A DNA stretch of 64,000 bases, from contig NZ_AP017369.1 in assembly GCF_002355155.1 (NCBI RefSeq), forward strand, positions 2,976,001-3,040,000, read 5' to 3'. How positions within the stretch are numbered: position 1 is the first letter of the stretch; each line of letters opens with the position of its first letter. Positions 15,535 through 24,312 of the stretch are shown here, piece by piece. The translations under genes were made by a program, and so were the position numbers. The notes beneath the pieces were generated by a model. The model was not told the DNA's origin. It did not search any database and saw only the letters and a list, made by a program, of their open reading frames with translations. The DNA is from Corynebacterium suranareeae. GTDB taxonomy: Bacteria; Actinomycetota; Actinomycetes; Mycobacteriales; Mycobacteriaceae.

Positions 15535-16344
15535 TTAGACTGCTTCCTCAACTTTTTCTAAAAGGTCATGGGTAGTGGTGTAAAGGTGGTTGATCCAACC
15601 GGCATCACCGCGGGCGGCAAGTTCAGCGTCATTGGGAGTTTCCACGCTCAATGGCACATTCGGGTCAAGTGCGTTGACAAAGGCTAGGAGGTTTTGTTCG
15701 CCTTCACCTGGGGCTAGGCGCAACGAGCGGGATTCCGCCACCAGTCCCTCAAGATCCGCTGGACGCTTCAGCGGACTGTCACATAACTGGAGTACTGCTA
15801 GAACATCGGCAGCTTGGGCAAGTTCTTCTGGGGTCGCACCAAATCTGGCCATGTGTAAGGTATCTGCCACGACTTTTGCACCGGTTGCCCGGGCGATATC
15901 TGCTGCTTGCGGGAGGGAATGCACGCTGCGGTATGAGATTGGTTCAAGGGCTGGGGTAACGCCGAAATCGAGGGCATCTTCAACCATGTTGCCAATGGTG
16001 TCGGTAAGTCGTGCAATATCGTCGTCACCAGCTGCAATGGTGGAGGTTTTAGCACCTAGTGCTCCGGCTGCTTCTAGTGCTGGAAGCCAGTCCTTGCGGG
16101 TGGTGTCTGCATTTACTTGGAGGAATTCAGTATCGAGCACATACAGGCCAGTTTCGGCTAACGCCTGTTGGGTGGCAGCAAGCAGTGGAGAGCCTGGGGA
16201 GAGGTCATACACAGGCTCATTTTGGGTTACTGCATTAACGCGTAGCCCCACGAAGGCGAATCCCGCAGCGGCAGCTAGACGAACCAGCTGATCAGGGGAT
16301 GTGGATAGTGAAGATAAAGGAGCAAGACCGATTAGAGGTGACAT
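15535..16344 (-). CDS. Sugar phosphate isomerase/epimerase-like TIM barrel protein
   Basis: The 269-residue protein resembles the xylose isomerase-like TIM barrel family (AP endonuclease family 2 fold). It has the barrel-strand motifs FAFVGLRVNA, DTEFLQVNADT, ALEPISYRS, VVADTLHMAR, LQLCDSPLK and LSVETPND. The Glu, His and Asp residues there are the usual metal ligands. Members include inosose isomerases, hydroxypyruvate isomerases and dehydroshikimate dehydratases, so the reaction stays open. It is translated between the dehydrogenase (12-bp gap) and the FAD protein (no gap). Confidence 0.82.
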   Translation of the reverse strand: MSPLIGLAPLSSLSTSPDQLVRLAAAAGFAFVGLRVNAVTQNEPVYDLSPGSPLLAATQQALAETGLYVLDTEFLQVNADTTRKDWLPALEAAGALGAKTSTIAAGDDDIARLTDTIGNMVEDALDFGVTPALEPISYRSVHSLPQAADIARATGAKVVADTLHMARFGATPEELAQAADVLAVLQLCDSPLKRPADLEGLVAESRSLRLAPGEGEQNLLAFVNALDPNVPLSVETPNDAELAARGDAGWINHLYTTTHDLLEKVEEAV

Positions 16345-16356
16345 GAGGAACTTCCG

Positions 16357-17421
16357 TTAGTTCAGGGTTACAGGCAGATGGGTGGCGGCTGATTCATACA
16401 CACCGAGCAGGACTTTTAATGCCTTGGTGGCATCGCGGCCGGTGATAAGGGGGTCGCGGTTTTCGTCGAGTGCATCGATGAAATCTGCGATCTGTGCTGT
16501 GTGATACGGAATCAATGCTCCGTTGATGGTGCTTAGATCAGCATTGGGGTTGAGATCGGATGGATGCGAAGGGGTGGTTTCTACGGTGTCGTTTTCACCG
16601 CGGACTATAAGCCGGCCGTCGGTTCCTTCCGGGAACTCAAGAATTGTCATCGTTGCACCTTGTGTGCCCATCACTTGAACTTGAGCACCTAAGGCTGGCT
16701 CTGCCGCTGTGGTGGCAGAAATCGTGGCCAAAGCTCCGGATTCAAAGCGCACTGTGGCAACAGCGCTGTCTTCTACTTCGATGTTGTCACCGTGTTTGAA
16801 GGAGTCGGTGTAACCAAATACCTCTACTGGTTCACCGAGCAGCCAGCACATCAAATCGATGTAGTGGATCGCTTGGGTCATCAGCACTCCGCCGCCATCA
16901 GCTTCCCAGGTTCCTCGCCACGGGGTGGCGGTGTAATAGGAATGCTTTCGGTATAGTGCGACGGTGCATTGGCCCATGATGGGGCGGCCGAGGGAGCCGT
17001 CGACAAGCTCTTTTTTCATCTTTTGGGCCGCAGGCCAGAAGCGGCGCTGGAAGAGTACGCCGAGCTGGACTCCGGCGGATTCGCAGGCATCGATCATGCG
17101 TTGTGCGGATTCAAGCTCGATGGCGATGGGTTTTTCGCACAGCACGTGGATGCCGGCTGCTGCCGCTGCAAGCACCACTGCTTCGTGGGTTGGGTGCGGG
17201 GTGCAAACTGCAACGATGTCCACGCCTGAGGCCAAGATGTCATCAACGGAATCAAAGCTTGAAGCGATGCCGTACTTTTCGGCGGTTTCTTGTGCTTTCG
17301 CAGCATCTACGTCACAGACTGCGGTGACTTCTGCGCCATCGATTGCTTGGACTGCTTCGATGTGGTTGCGGCTAATCGCTCCGCAGCCGATGATTCCGAC
17401 GCTCCAGATTTTGGTCGACAT
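16357..17421 (-). CDS. Gfo/Idh/MocA family oxidoreductase
   Basis: The 354-residue NAD(P)-dependent dehydrogenase is of the glucose-fructose oxidoreductase/inositol dehydrogenase type. It has the N-terminal nucleotide motif VGIIGCGAISRNH (residues 8-20), the family signature HVLCEKPIA with catalytic Lys, and the C-terminal domain motif GGGVLMTQAIHYIDLMCWLLG. These enzymes oxidise a ring hydroxyl of sugars or cyclitols. The start codon abuts the stop of the transporter gene, so the substrate is probably what that transporter brings in. The exact compound is not evident. Confidence 0.88.
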   Translation of the reverse strand: MSTKIWSVGIIGCGAISRNHIEAVQAIDGAEVTAVCDVDAAKAQETAEKYGIASSFDSVDDILASGVDIVAVCTPHPTHEAVVLAAAAAGIHVLCEKPIAIELESAQRMIDACESAGVQLGVLFQRRFWPAAQKMKKELVDGSLGRPIMGQCTVALYRKHSYYTATPWRGTWEADGGGVLMTQAIHYIDLMCWLLGEPVEVFGYTDSFKHGDNIEVEDSAVATVRFESGALATISATTAAEPALGAQVQVMGTQGATMTILEFPEGTDGRLIVRGENDTVETTPSHPSDLNPNADLSTINGALIPYHTAQIADFIDALDENRDPLITGRDATKALKVLLGVYESAATHLPVTLN

Positions 17422-18744
17422 TTATTTCTTTCCTAGATCTTCCAGTTTGGTGAATGCGGTTTCTTTGGTGGTCAAGATAACTGCAGCGGACAGTGCAATT
17501 GCGCCGATGACAAACGCGACGACCGCTTCCCAGCCATTCCATGCGAACAAAGCGGTGGCGATGGTTGGCGCGAAACCAACAACGATCAGACCAAGCTGGT
17601 TGCCCATAGCCATGCCGGTGTAGCGCACAGGAGCTGCAAACATTTCGGGGAAGAAGATTGTCCACACACCGTTCCAGCAGGCGTAGAACAAACCTTGGTT
17701 AACCAGGCAGAGCGCGAAAATCATAACCAGATCTGCTTCAGAAATTGCCTGGAAGTAGAAGTAGGTGGTGATTGCGCAGGCAATAGCTCCAAACAACAAC
17801 ACTGGTTTGCGGCCCAGGCGATCAGATACCCATGCAGCCAAAGGAATGGTACCGATAGACAGCCCCAGGGAAATGGTATTGACCATCACCATGAAGGAAC
17901 GATCGATGCCAATTTCATTGGTGGCATATGCCAGCGCATAAACATTGAAGGTGGTTTGTACAACGGCGAAGAAAGTGATGAAGAAAACGCGTGCTACATC
18001 GATACCTTGGGTGCGCAGAACTTCCAAAGCTGGAGCGCCTGCTTCTTTTTCAGCCTTTTCTGTGGGTGGCTCCTCCAAGCGGGTGCGCACAAAGTAAGCA
18101 ACCACAAGGACCAATGCAGACAGCAGGAATGGAACGCGCCAACCCCAGGACATGAGGTGTTCTTCCGGCAGCATCAAAAATGGAATGAATACCAAGCCTG
18201 CCAAAACGTTTCCGACAGAACAGCCTGCCATCACCGAGGAGGTGAAAAAGCCACGTTTGCCTTCAGGTGAATGCTCCATGGTCAGTGTGGATGCACCAGC
18301 AGCTTCTGCGCCTGCAGAAAAACCTTGCGCGATTCGGGCAATCAACAGCAGTACGGTTGCCCAAATGCCGATCTGGCCGTAGGTTGGCAGCAGTCCAATG
18401 GAGATGGATGCGATACCCATGATCATCAATGTGACCATGAGGGCTGTTTTGCGGCTGATCCTATCGCCAACATGCCCCATGACCAGGCCACCGATCGGGC
18501 GCGCAATGTAGGCGACACCGAAAGACGCCAAGGATCCAATAGTGGCAACTACCGGATCGCCTTGAGGGAAGAAGAGGTGGTTAAACAGCAATGCGGAGGC
18601 GGTGCCGTAAATAACAAAATCGTAGTACTCCAGCGTGGAGCCCAGCAGCGACGCCAACGCGGCTTTCTTGGGCGACTTCGGAGACTCTACAGGCGTCGAT
18701 GTCTGTGCCTCTGTGATATGCGGGGCCAAAGATGTAGTTTCCAT
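17422..18744 (-). CDS. MFS transporter, metabolite:H+ symporter (MHS) type
   Basis: The 440-residue membrane protein has about twelve hydrophobic segments. It carries MHS-type motifs: GSTLEYYDFVIYGTASAL near the first helix, RPIGGLVMGHVGDRISRK (loop 2-3 signature), IARIAQGFSAGAEAAGAST, and WVSDRLGRKPVLLFG for the repeat in the second half. MHS transporters import organic acids such as shikimate, dicarboxylates or aromatic acids together with protons. I chose the ATG at 18744 with AAGGGTGAG upstream; the longer frame from 18792 lacks a ribosome binding site. First gene of the four-gene operon. Confidence 0.88.
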   Translation of the reverse strand: METTSLAPHITEAQTSTPVESPKSPKKAALASLLGSTLEYYDFVIYGTASALLFNHLFFPQGDPVVATIGSLASFGVAYIARPIGGLVMGHVGDRISRKTALMVTLMIMGIASISIGLLPTYGQIGIWATVLLLIARIAQGFSAGAEAAGASTLTMEHSPEGKRGFFTSSVMAGCSVGNVLAGLVFIPFLMLPEEHLMSWGWRVPFLLSALVLVVAYFVRTRLEEPPTEKAEKEAGAPALEVLRTQGIDVARVFFITFFAVVQTTFNVYALAYATNEIGIDRSFMVMVNTISLGLSIGTIPLAAWVSDRLGRKPVLLFGAIACAITTYFYFQAISEADLVMIFALCLVNQGLFYACWNGVWTIFFPEMFAAPVRYTGMAMGNQLGLIVVGFAPTIATALFAWNGWEAVVAFVIGAIALSAAVILTTKETAFTKLEDLGKK

Positions 18745-18776
18745 GTGCTCACCCTTTCTGTAGAACTTGCCTGAAC

Positions 18777-18805
18777 ATTCATGAACTTTCACGAATTCAT
18801 GAACT
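18777..18805. promoter_or_regulatory. Direct repeat ATTCATGAACT upstream of the MFS operon
   Basis: ATTCATGAACT occurs at 18777-18787 and again at 18795-18805, 18 bp apart, just upstream of the operon start. Both lie between the operon and the IclR-type regulator gene. An operator function is inferred from position and repetition. Confidence 0.5.
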
Positions 18806-18927
18806 CAGTCACTTTTGATGTTCTTTAGATTAGGGGTCACATTTATACGTCCAAGTTTTTCCCATTCAATGGGAAAGGGCGGGTGTAGGGGTTACCTGCC
18901 CACAACCTCAAAGTTCGAAATGCGAAC

Positions 18928-19698
18928 TTAATAAATAGCGTCCTTTTGTAGTCTTAAGCTGAGCTTTTGGCATGCATCGAGCACCGTTGCGGTCACATGT
19001 TTTACATCAATCTCGCCTGTCCTGGCCACTACCCCCATCGCGGCCCTAACAACACCCTTGCGATCAACCACTGGTGCAGCCACCGCAGTATTTTCCGGCA
19101 CCAAACCACCAACAAAAACGATATGACCCTTAGCCCGAATTTCTGGAAGCATCGCAGCCACTGCAGCCCCATCCGTGATTTCACCGGTGATGGAATCCTT
19201 AAACGGCGTACTGGTTACCGCCTTGATTGTCTGCGGCGACGCAAAAGCCAACATCACCAGCCCCGATGACGTGGTATGCACATCCAAACGGCTTGCATGC
19301 CTGCCCAAAATCCGAATATAGCTATCGGGTGCATCAAAACGCTCGACATACAAAATCGTGCGATCAGAAAAATCAGGCACCTACAAACTCACATATTGCC
19401 CCAGCTCATCGTGAACATCCCCCAAAATTGACTGAGCCTGCAAACGCAAACGCTCCAAAGGATTCGCCCGCACAAACGTCTCCCACGCATGCGTGCTGAT
19501 CCCGTATTTTCCATCGGCAAAACGTTCCAACAACTTCACCGACGTTAACTCCACCACCAATCGGTGCGCCGTGGAACTGGGTAAGTCGCTGCGCCGCGCG
19601 ATGTCCGAGGCCCCCAACCTCGCATTTTCCGCGTCAAAGCATTGCAACACCCGCATCGCGCGCTGCAACACGGTCTCCCCCGATGAAGAATTAGCCAT
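18928..19698 (-). pseudogene. IclR-type transcriptional regulator interrupted by an in-frame amber codon
   Basis: The reading frame runs from the ATG at 19698 through an IclR helix-turn-helix (LGASDIARRSDLPSSTAHRLV). It stops at TAG (19381-19383, complement of CTA), then continues in the same frame without any shift as an intact ligand-binding domain (TILYVERFDAPDSY; GLVMLAFASP; APVVDRKGVVRAAMGVV). The two pieces together make one IclR protein of normal length, about 256 residues. A single CAG or similar codon to TAG change explains the break. Unless it is suppressed, or the GTG just after the stop restarts translation, the regulator is inactive. It lies upstream of the MFS operon and is its likely regulator. 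Confidence 0.85.
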
Positions 19699-19714
19699 GC
19701 CCAAAGTATAGGGT

Positions 19715-19759
19715 GGCGTCGAAAAGCATTTTGCTTGTCGACGCCCCCTCCGGCTTAAC
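19715..19759. repeat. Hairpin element with GGCGTCGAAAAGC stem (copy 1)
   Basis: GGCGTCGAAAAGC (19715-19727) pairs with GCTTGTCGACGCC (19733-19745), 12 of 13 bp, around the loop ATTTT. It continues with CCCTCCGG and TTAACC, and the TAA stop of the minus-strand esterase lies inside it. There is no T run. A second copy lies at 21861. Confidence 0.75.
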
Positions 19760-20723
19760 CGTTAAGCAACCGGTCTACCCAGTTGTTACGCGCTGCAAGC
19801 GCCATTTGAGAGACCGAAGCATGAGGGACTAATCCTTCAAACCCGTGGAAACCACCTTGCCAAACATGGAGCTCTGCAACTCCGCCGGCTTCCCAAATTC
19901 GGTTTGCATATGCAATATCCTCATCGCGGAATACTTCGGCGCTGCCTGTGTCAATGAATGCTGGTGGCAATCCTGAAAGATCTGTGGCGCGCGCAGGTGC
20001 AGCATATATGGAGACATCGTCGGTGCCACGTCGATCGCCAAGCAAACTGTTCCATCCCAACAGATTTGATCCGCGATCCCAGACTCCAATTCCATCGATT
20101 TGCTGAGTTGAAATGGTGGCGTCACGGTCATCAAGCATTGGACACATGAGAACCTGTCCAAACAACTTTGGCCCTTTCCGATCGCGAGCCAAAAGCGCTG
20201 TACCTGCTGCAAGCCCACCGCCCGCACTGGCACCCGCAATAATGATTCTCTCTGGATCAATGCCCAAATCTGTCGCATTTTCAGCAGTCCATGCAAGTGC
20301 TGCGTAGCAATCTTCCACTGGATATGGATCAGGGAATTCTGGTGCCAGGCGGTATTCGACAGTCACAACGATGGCCTTGTGCGCATCAATCCATGGGCTG
20401 ATCTGTTTTAGTCCAACAAATCTGTCGCCCAAGATCATTCCGCCTCCGTGGGTATGAAACACTGCTGGACGTGTGCCTTCAACACCTCGGGGTGTGAAAA
20501 TGGTGACCGCGATGTCATCTCCGTTGTATCCGGTGACGGTTTCATCGCGTTGCTCAAGATCATGTTTTGCAATGAACTCTTCAATGAAATTTTCTGCCAT
20601 TCCAGGAACCCCTTTGCGAAACTCTGGCAACATTTCGGCAGTCATTGTAGGTGGTACTCCGACCGTTGAAAGCACAGCTTCAAGCTCCGGATCAAATGGT
20701 GGTGCAGTGATTGGGTTTGGCAT
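19755..20723 (-). CDS. Alpha/beta hydrolase of the hormone-sensitive lipase (HSL) family
   Basis: The 322-residue esterase has the HSL oxyanion motif HTHGGGMILGD near residue 90, the nucleophile motif GASAGGGLAAG, an acidic residue in GSAEVFRDED, and the catalytic His in GGFHGFEGLVPHA. The family hydrolyses short acyl esters; the natural substrate is unknown. I chose the ATG at 20723 with AAGGAG at the right distance. The annotated-longer frame from 20771 starts in the leader. Its stop codon lies in the hairpin repeat at 19715-19759. The divergent-free position downstream of the PucR-like regulator suggests control by that protein. Confidence 0.87.
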   Translation of the reverse strand: MPNPITAPPFDPELEAVLSTVGVPPTMTAEMLPEFRKGVPGMAENFIEEFIAKHDLEQRDETVTGYNGDDIAVTIFTPRGVEGTRPAVFHTHGGGMILGDRFVGLKQISPWIDAHKAIVVTVEYRLAPEFPDPYPVEDCYAALAWTAENATDLGIDPERIIIAGASAGGGLAAGTALLARDRKGPKLFGQVLMCPMLDDRDATISTQQIDGIGVWDRGSNLLGWNSLLGDRRGTDDVSIYAAPARATDLSGLPPAFIDTGSAEVFRDEDIAYANRIWEAGGVAELHVWQGGFHGFEGLVPHASVSQMALAARNNWVDRLLNG

Positions 20724-20743
20724 GATGTACTCCTTCAAGCACG

Positions 20744-20774
20744 TAAGTGAATGTAATGTATCTAGGATCACTTA
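20744..20774. promoter_or_regulatory. Inverted repeat TAAGTGA...TCACTTA in the esterase promoter
   Basis: TAAGTGA (20744-20750) and TCACTTA (20768-20774) are perfect inverted arms with 17 bp between them, 20 to 50 bp upstream of the esterase start. A regulator site is plausible but untested. Confidence 0.4.
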
Positions 20775-20848
20775 TTTGCTAAAGAATGACCACCGCCACA
20801 CCATCGCAGATTTAATGCACCTACCCGCCATTTGGCGGTATCCACCAA

Positions 20849-21820
20849 TTAGCTCTGCAAGCGGGCAAGCAAATCTGCAAGGAGAAAACGGGAACTACCA
20901 GCACCGCTGCGTGGGTCATAACCTAATTGTTGGGTCAACGCTGCATGTTGTGCCTGCACAGTCGAATGGTGCAAGCCTACTTCTGTAGCAGCCGCCCGCA
21001 TGCTTGCCCCATTACTGAGCGCCCGCAGTACTCTCCTGGTACGGGCATCTAGTTTTAAGACAGCCAACACATCAGGATGCTCCGCATGAGAGTGTTCCAG
21101 CGCTTGGACTGCCAATCCAAGTAATCCCAGCTCAGTGGCATCAATGCGGGGGTTTTCGACATCGGTGAGTCGGTAAGCAAGCACTGCCAAATCAAAAGAT
21201 GATGGAAGTTCACTTGGTGCCACAACTGTTCCCACACCTGCAGGAAACTCCGTTGGTTCCTCCACAGCAGAAACAATACTGACACGCACGGGCCCACAGC
21301 CTGCGATCACGATGCCATTCCGGCCGGATGTTCGTTCCTTAGAAACATTTTGAATGAGCACTTTGACCCGAGAAGATTCTGTAAGGCCAAGCCGTGAAAC
21401 GGCCGATTTTCGTTCCGCTGCCGAATGAGCATTATCCACAGCAATTTCCACCGCCGACTGACCACCATCAGCCCGACGCTCAACCAACCCCACCGCCAGC
21501 GCAAGTCGCTCGATCACCATCGAGTCAATTGAATGCGCCGCGCCGTCTCGCTCGAGCCAAACAGAACCAGAGTCCGTGGCTTTTTCCACCACAGGAACCA
21601 ATTCCGACTGTTTATCCGCGACCGCCCCCGAGGCTTCAAATCGCAATCGATAACGAGCACTCTGCGCGCCCGCAACAGTGCCTGCCAGTGCTGCAGCAGC
21701 CCGAACAAGACCGTGCACACCTACGCCATGCTGCATCAACGCGTCAAAATACTCAATCACCCGCACAGACTCCGACGCAGCTGAATCAAGATCGATCAGC
21801 TTTCCGACCAACTCCTGCAT
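20849..21820 (-). CDS. Putative transcriptional regulator with C-terminal helix-turn-helix
   Basis: The 323-residue protein has a long N-terminal region without clear motifs, perhaps sensory. The C-terminal segment, KLDARTRRVLRALSNGASMRAAA followed by TEVGLHHSTVQAQHAALTQQLG, is laid out like the DNA-binding domain of PucR or LuxR-type regulators. No receiver domain or membrane segment is visible. It is encoded upstream of and in the same direction as the esterase gene, its plausible target. I cannot name it further. Confidence 0.65.
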   Translation of the reverse strand: MQELVGKLIDLDSAASESVRVIEYFDALMQHGVGVHGLVRAAAALAGTVAGAQSARYRLRFEASGAVADKQSELVPVVEKATDSGSVWLERDGAAHSIDSMVIERLALAVGLVERRADGGQSAVEIAVDNAHSAAERKSAVSRLGLTESSRVKVLIQNVSKERTSGRNGIVIAGCGPVRVSIVSAVEEPTEFPAGVGTVVAPSELPSSFDLAVLAYRLTDVENPRIDATELGLLGLAVQALEHSHAEHPDVLAVLKLDARTRRVLRALSNGASMRAAATEVGLHHSTVQAQHAALTQQLGYDPRSGAGSSRFLLADLLARLQS

Positions 21821-21860
21821 CGCAGTGCTCGTTTCTTTTACTATGGCGGGTGGAACTGGA

Positions 21861-21903
21861 CGTCGAAAAGCGTTTTGCTTGTCGACGCACCCTCCGGTCT
21901 AAC
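21861..21903. repeat. Hairpin element with CGTCGAAAAGC stem (copy 2)
   Basis: CGTCGAAAAGC (21861-21871) pairs with GCTTGTCGACG (21877-21887), 10 of 11 bp, around the loop GTTTT. It is followed by CACCCTCCGG and TAACCCTTAA. The TAG stop of rlmB lies inside it, at the same relative place as in copy 1. Confidence 0.75.
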
Positions 21904-22840
21904 CCTTAACGCGGCGCTGGCGCGCGAACTCCGACAGCACCACACCAGCTGCAACCGAAGCATTCAGCGATTCCACCCAGCTTTCGGTCGGAATCGACAT
22001 GATGGTATCGCAGTTTTCGCGGACCAAACGGGAAATTCCCTTGCCCTCAGAACCCACCACGACCACGACGTTGTCGGTGCCGTCGTAAGTATCCAGCGTG
22101 TGATCGCCACCAGCATCCAGGCCAACAACCTGGTAACCATTTTGCTGGAATTCCTTCACAACGCGAGTCATGTTGGTTTCCTTTGCCACTGGCACGCGTG
22201 CTGCAGTACCAGCAGATGTACGCCATGCCACAGCCGTCACGGAAGCCGAACGACGCTCCGGAATAATCACACCGTTGCCACCAAAAGCAGCAACAGAACG
22301 AATCACGGCACCCAGGTTACGAGGGTCAGTGATGTTATCTAAAATCACAAACATGCCGGGCTTCTTAGAAGCTGCAGCATTGGCGATTAGATCATGCACA
22401 TCCGCATACTCAAACGGAGGAATGGCCAAACCAATGCCCTGGTGCATGCCGTTGCCAGTCATGCGATCCAGCTCAAGCTTGTTTACTTCCAGCACTGGGA
22501 TGTTGCGGCCAGCTGCAGTGTGCACGGCTTCGCTAAGACGCTCATCATTAGCTGCACCTTGTGCCACATACAACGCCGTTGCTGGAACGCGTGCATGCAG
22601 GCACTCCAGAACTGGGTTACGACCCACGACCAACTCCGGTGTCTCACGCTGGTGACGACCACGATCCCTGCGCTCACGCTCTAATTTGCGCTTGTGCGCT
22701 GCGTGATACGTGCGATCCTCAGCCTTTGGGGTTGGCCCTTTACCTTTCAGGCCGCGACGAATCTGTCCACCACTGCCCTTGGTTGCACCCTTTTTATTAG
22801 TCTTACGTAAGCCGCCACGACGGCTATCATTTCCTGCCAT
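21899..22840 (-). CDS. rlmB: 23S rRNA 2'-O-methyltransferase of the SpoU/TrmH (RlmB) family
   Basis: This enzyme transfers a methyl group from S-adenosylmethionine to a ribose 2'-OH in rRNA. The 313-residue protein has a basic N-terminal extension of about 65 residues. It then has an RNA-binding substrate domain ([22 protein letters not shown]) and the SPOUT knot with motif 1 [19 protein letters not shown], motif 2 [14 protein letters not shown] and motif 3 [13 protein letters not shown]. The order rlmB-cysS is the same as in mycobacteria (Rv3579c-Rv3580c), which supports the call; the exact methylated base is not shown by sequence. Confidence 0.9.
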   Translation of the reverse strand: MAGNDSRRGGLRKTNKKGATKGSGGQIRRGLKGKGPTPKAEDRTYHAAHKRKLERERRDRGRHQRETPELVVGRNPVLECLHARVPATALYVAQGAANDERLSEAVHTAAGRNIPVLEVNKLELDRMTGNGMHQGIGLAIPPFEYADVHDLIANAAASKKPGMFVILDNITDPRNLGAVIRSVAAFGGNGVIIPERRSASVTAVAWRTSAGTAARVPVAKETNMTRVVKEFQQNGYQVVGLDAGGDHTLDTYDGTDNVVVVVGSEGKGISRLVRENCDTIMSIPTESWVESLNASVAAGVVLSEFARQRRVKG

Positions 22841-22892
22841 GTTTAAATTGTCTCCTTAAAAATTTTTGTTTATTTACTGCCAGTTACTGCAA

Positions 22893-24275
22893 CTACTGCA
22901 GTTTCCATGTGGCGCCATCTGCGGTATCAACAACCTCAATACCTGCACCTGCCAGACGATCTCGAACCTCATCTGCAACCGCCCAATTTTTCTCCGCACG
23001 AGCAGTTGCACGACGCTCAAGCTCTGCAGAAATCAGCACATCAAGAGCCTTTTCCGCCTTGCCATCAGCCTCTGAATCTGATCCCCATTCCACAGGATCA
23101 AAGCCCAACACACCAGTCATTGCACGAACCGAAGAAGCAAGCTTTTGCGCTGCTTCACGATCATTTTTGTCCAACGCAGCATTGCCTTCACGAACTGCAT
23201 TATGAATCTCAGCTAAAGCTTTTGGAACCGCGATATCTTCATCCATCGCAGCTTCAAAACCTGGCGTCCACTCACCGACCTCAACATCACCAACGCGCTC
23301 CAAGAAAGCTTCGATGCGACGATAACCCACCGCAGCTTCACTTAACGCAGTTTCGGAATACTCCAAAACTGAACGGTAATGAGCAGATCCAAGGTAATAA
23401 CGCAGCTCCACAGGACGAACCTGCTTCAACATTTCCGGCACCGACAAAACATTGCCCAAAGACTTGGACATTTTTTCTCCGGCCATTGTTACCCAGTGAT
23501 TGTGCATCCAGTAGTTGGCAAATTTATCGCCAGCCGCATGTGCCTGGGCAATTTCATTTTCGTGATGCGGAAATTGCAGATCCAAACCACCGCAGTGAAT
23601 ATCAAATTGCTCACCCAAATAGTAGGTGGCCATGGCAGAGCATTCCAAATGCCACCCTGGACGCCCCTCTCCCCATGGAGTCGGCCACGATGGCTCCCCT
23701 GGTTTGGCTGCCTTCCACAGTGCGAAATCCTGTGGTCCCCGTTTGCCAAAGTTATCGGTTTCGCCTTGTTCCATATCCTCAACTCGGTTGCCAGACAAAG
23801 AACCGTAATCTGATCCTTCTGCCTTTGACCAAGCTGCAACATCGAAATACACAGAGCCATCAACAGCGTAGGCAAATCCATTATCAATCAGGCGCTGCAT
23901 GTACTCAACCATTTGAGTGACATGACCTGTAGCTCGTGGCTCCACCGATGGAGGAAGCACACCAAGGGTGTTATAAGTCCAGGTGAATTCACGTTCGTAG
24001 GTGGACACCCACTCCCACCACGGGCGATTGTTCTCAGAGGCCTTGGTTAGAATCTTGTCATCAATATCAGTGACATTTCGAACAAAAGCCACATCGAGCC
24101 CCTTAGCCATGAGCCAGCGGCGCAAAATATCAAACGCTACCGCTGAACGCACATGACCGATGTGGGGTAAAGCTTGCGGAGTGGCACCACACAGGTACAC
24201 CGAGGCATGACCTGGTTTAACAGGCTGGAATTCTCGAAGCGTACGGGTACCGGTGTCAAAGATGCGTAGAGTCAC
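22893..24275 (-). CDS. cysS: Cysteinyl-tRNA synthetase
   Basis: The enzyme charges tRNA-Cys. The 460-residue class I synthetase has the HIGH-type motif [11 protein letters not shown] near residues 36-46, the zinc Cys in [42 protein letters not shown] and the KMSKS motif [10 protein letters not shown]. The TDIDDK sequence fits CysS. I use the GTG start at 24275. It forms a likely operon with rlmB (52-bp gap). Confidence 0.97.
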   Translation of the reverse strand: MTLRIFDTGTRTLREFQPVKPGHASVYLCGATPQALPHIGHVRSAVAFDILRRWLMAKGLDVAFVRNVTDIDDKILTKASENNRPWWEWVSTYEREFTWTYNTLGVLPPSVEPRATGHVTQMVEYMQRLIDNGFAYAVDGSVYFDVAAWSKAEGSDYGSLSGNRVEDMEQGETDNFGKRGPQDFALWKAAKPGEPSWPTPWGEGRPGWHLECSAMATYYLGEQFDIHCGGLDLQFPHHENEIAQAHAAGDKFANYWMHNHWVTMAGEKMSKSLGNVLSVPEMLKQVRPVELRYYLGSAHYRSVLEYSETALSEAAVGYRRIEAFLERVGDVEVGEWTPGFEAAMDEDIAVPKALAEIHNAVREGNAALDKNDREAAQKLASSVRAMTGVLGFDPVEWGSDSEADGKAEKALDVLISAELERRATARAEKNWAVADEVRDRLAGAGIEVVDTADGATWKLQ

Positions 24276-24312
24276 GTGTCCTAGTCTAACCTGTGTGCGA
24301 GCACTCCAGAAC

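Noticed and set aside
18928..19704. Frameshift in the IclR regulator
   Set aside because: The two parts are in the same frame with no missing bases; a single stop codon explains the split.
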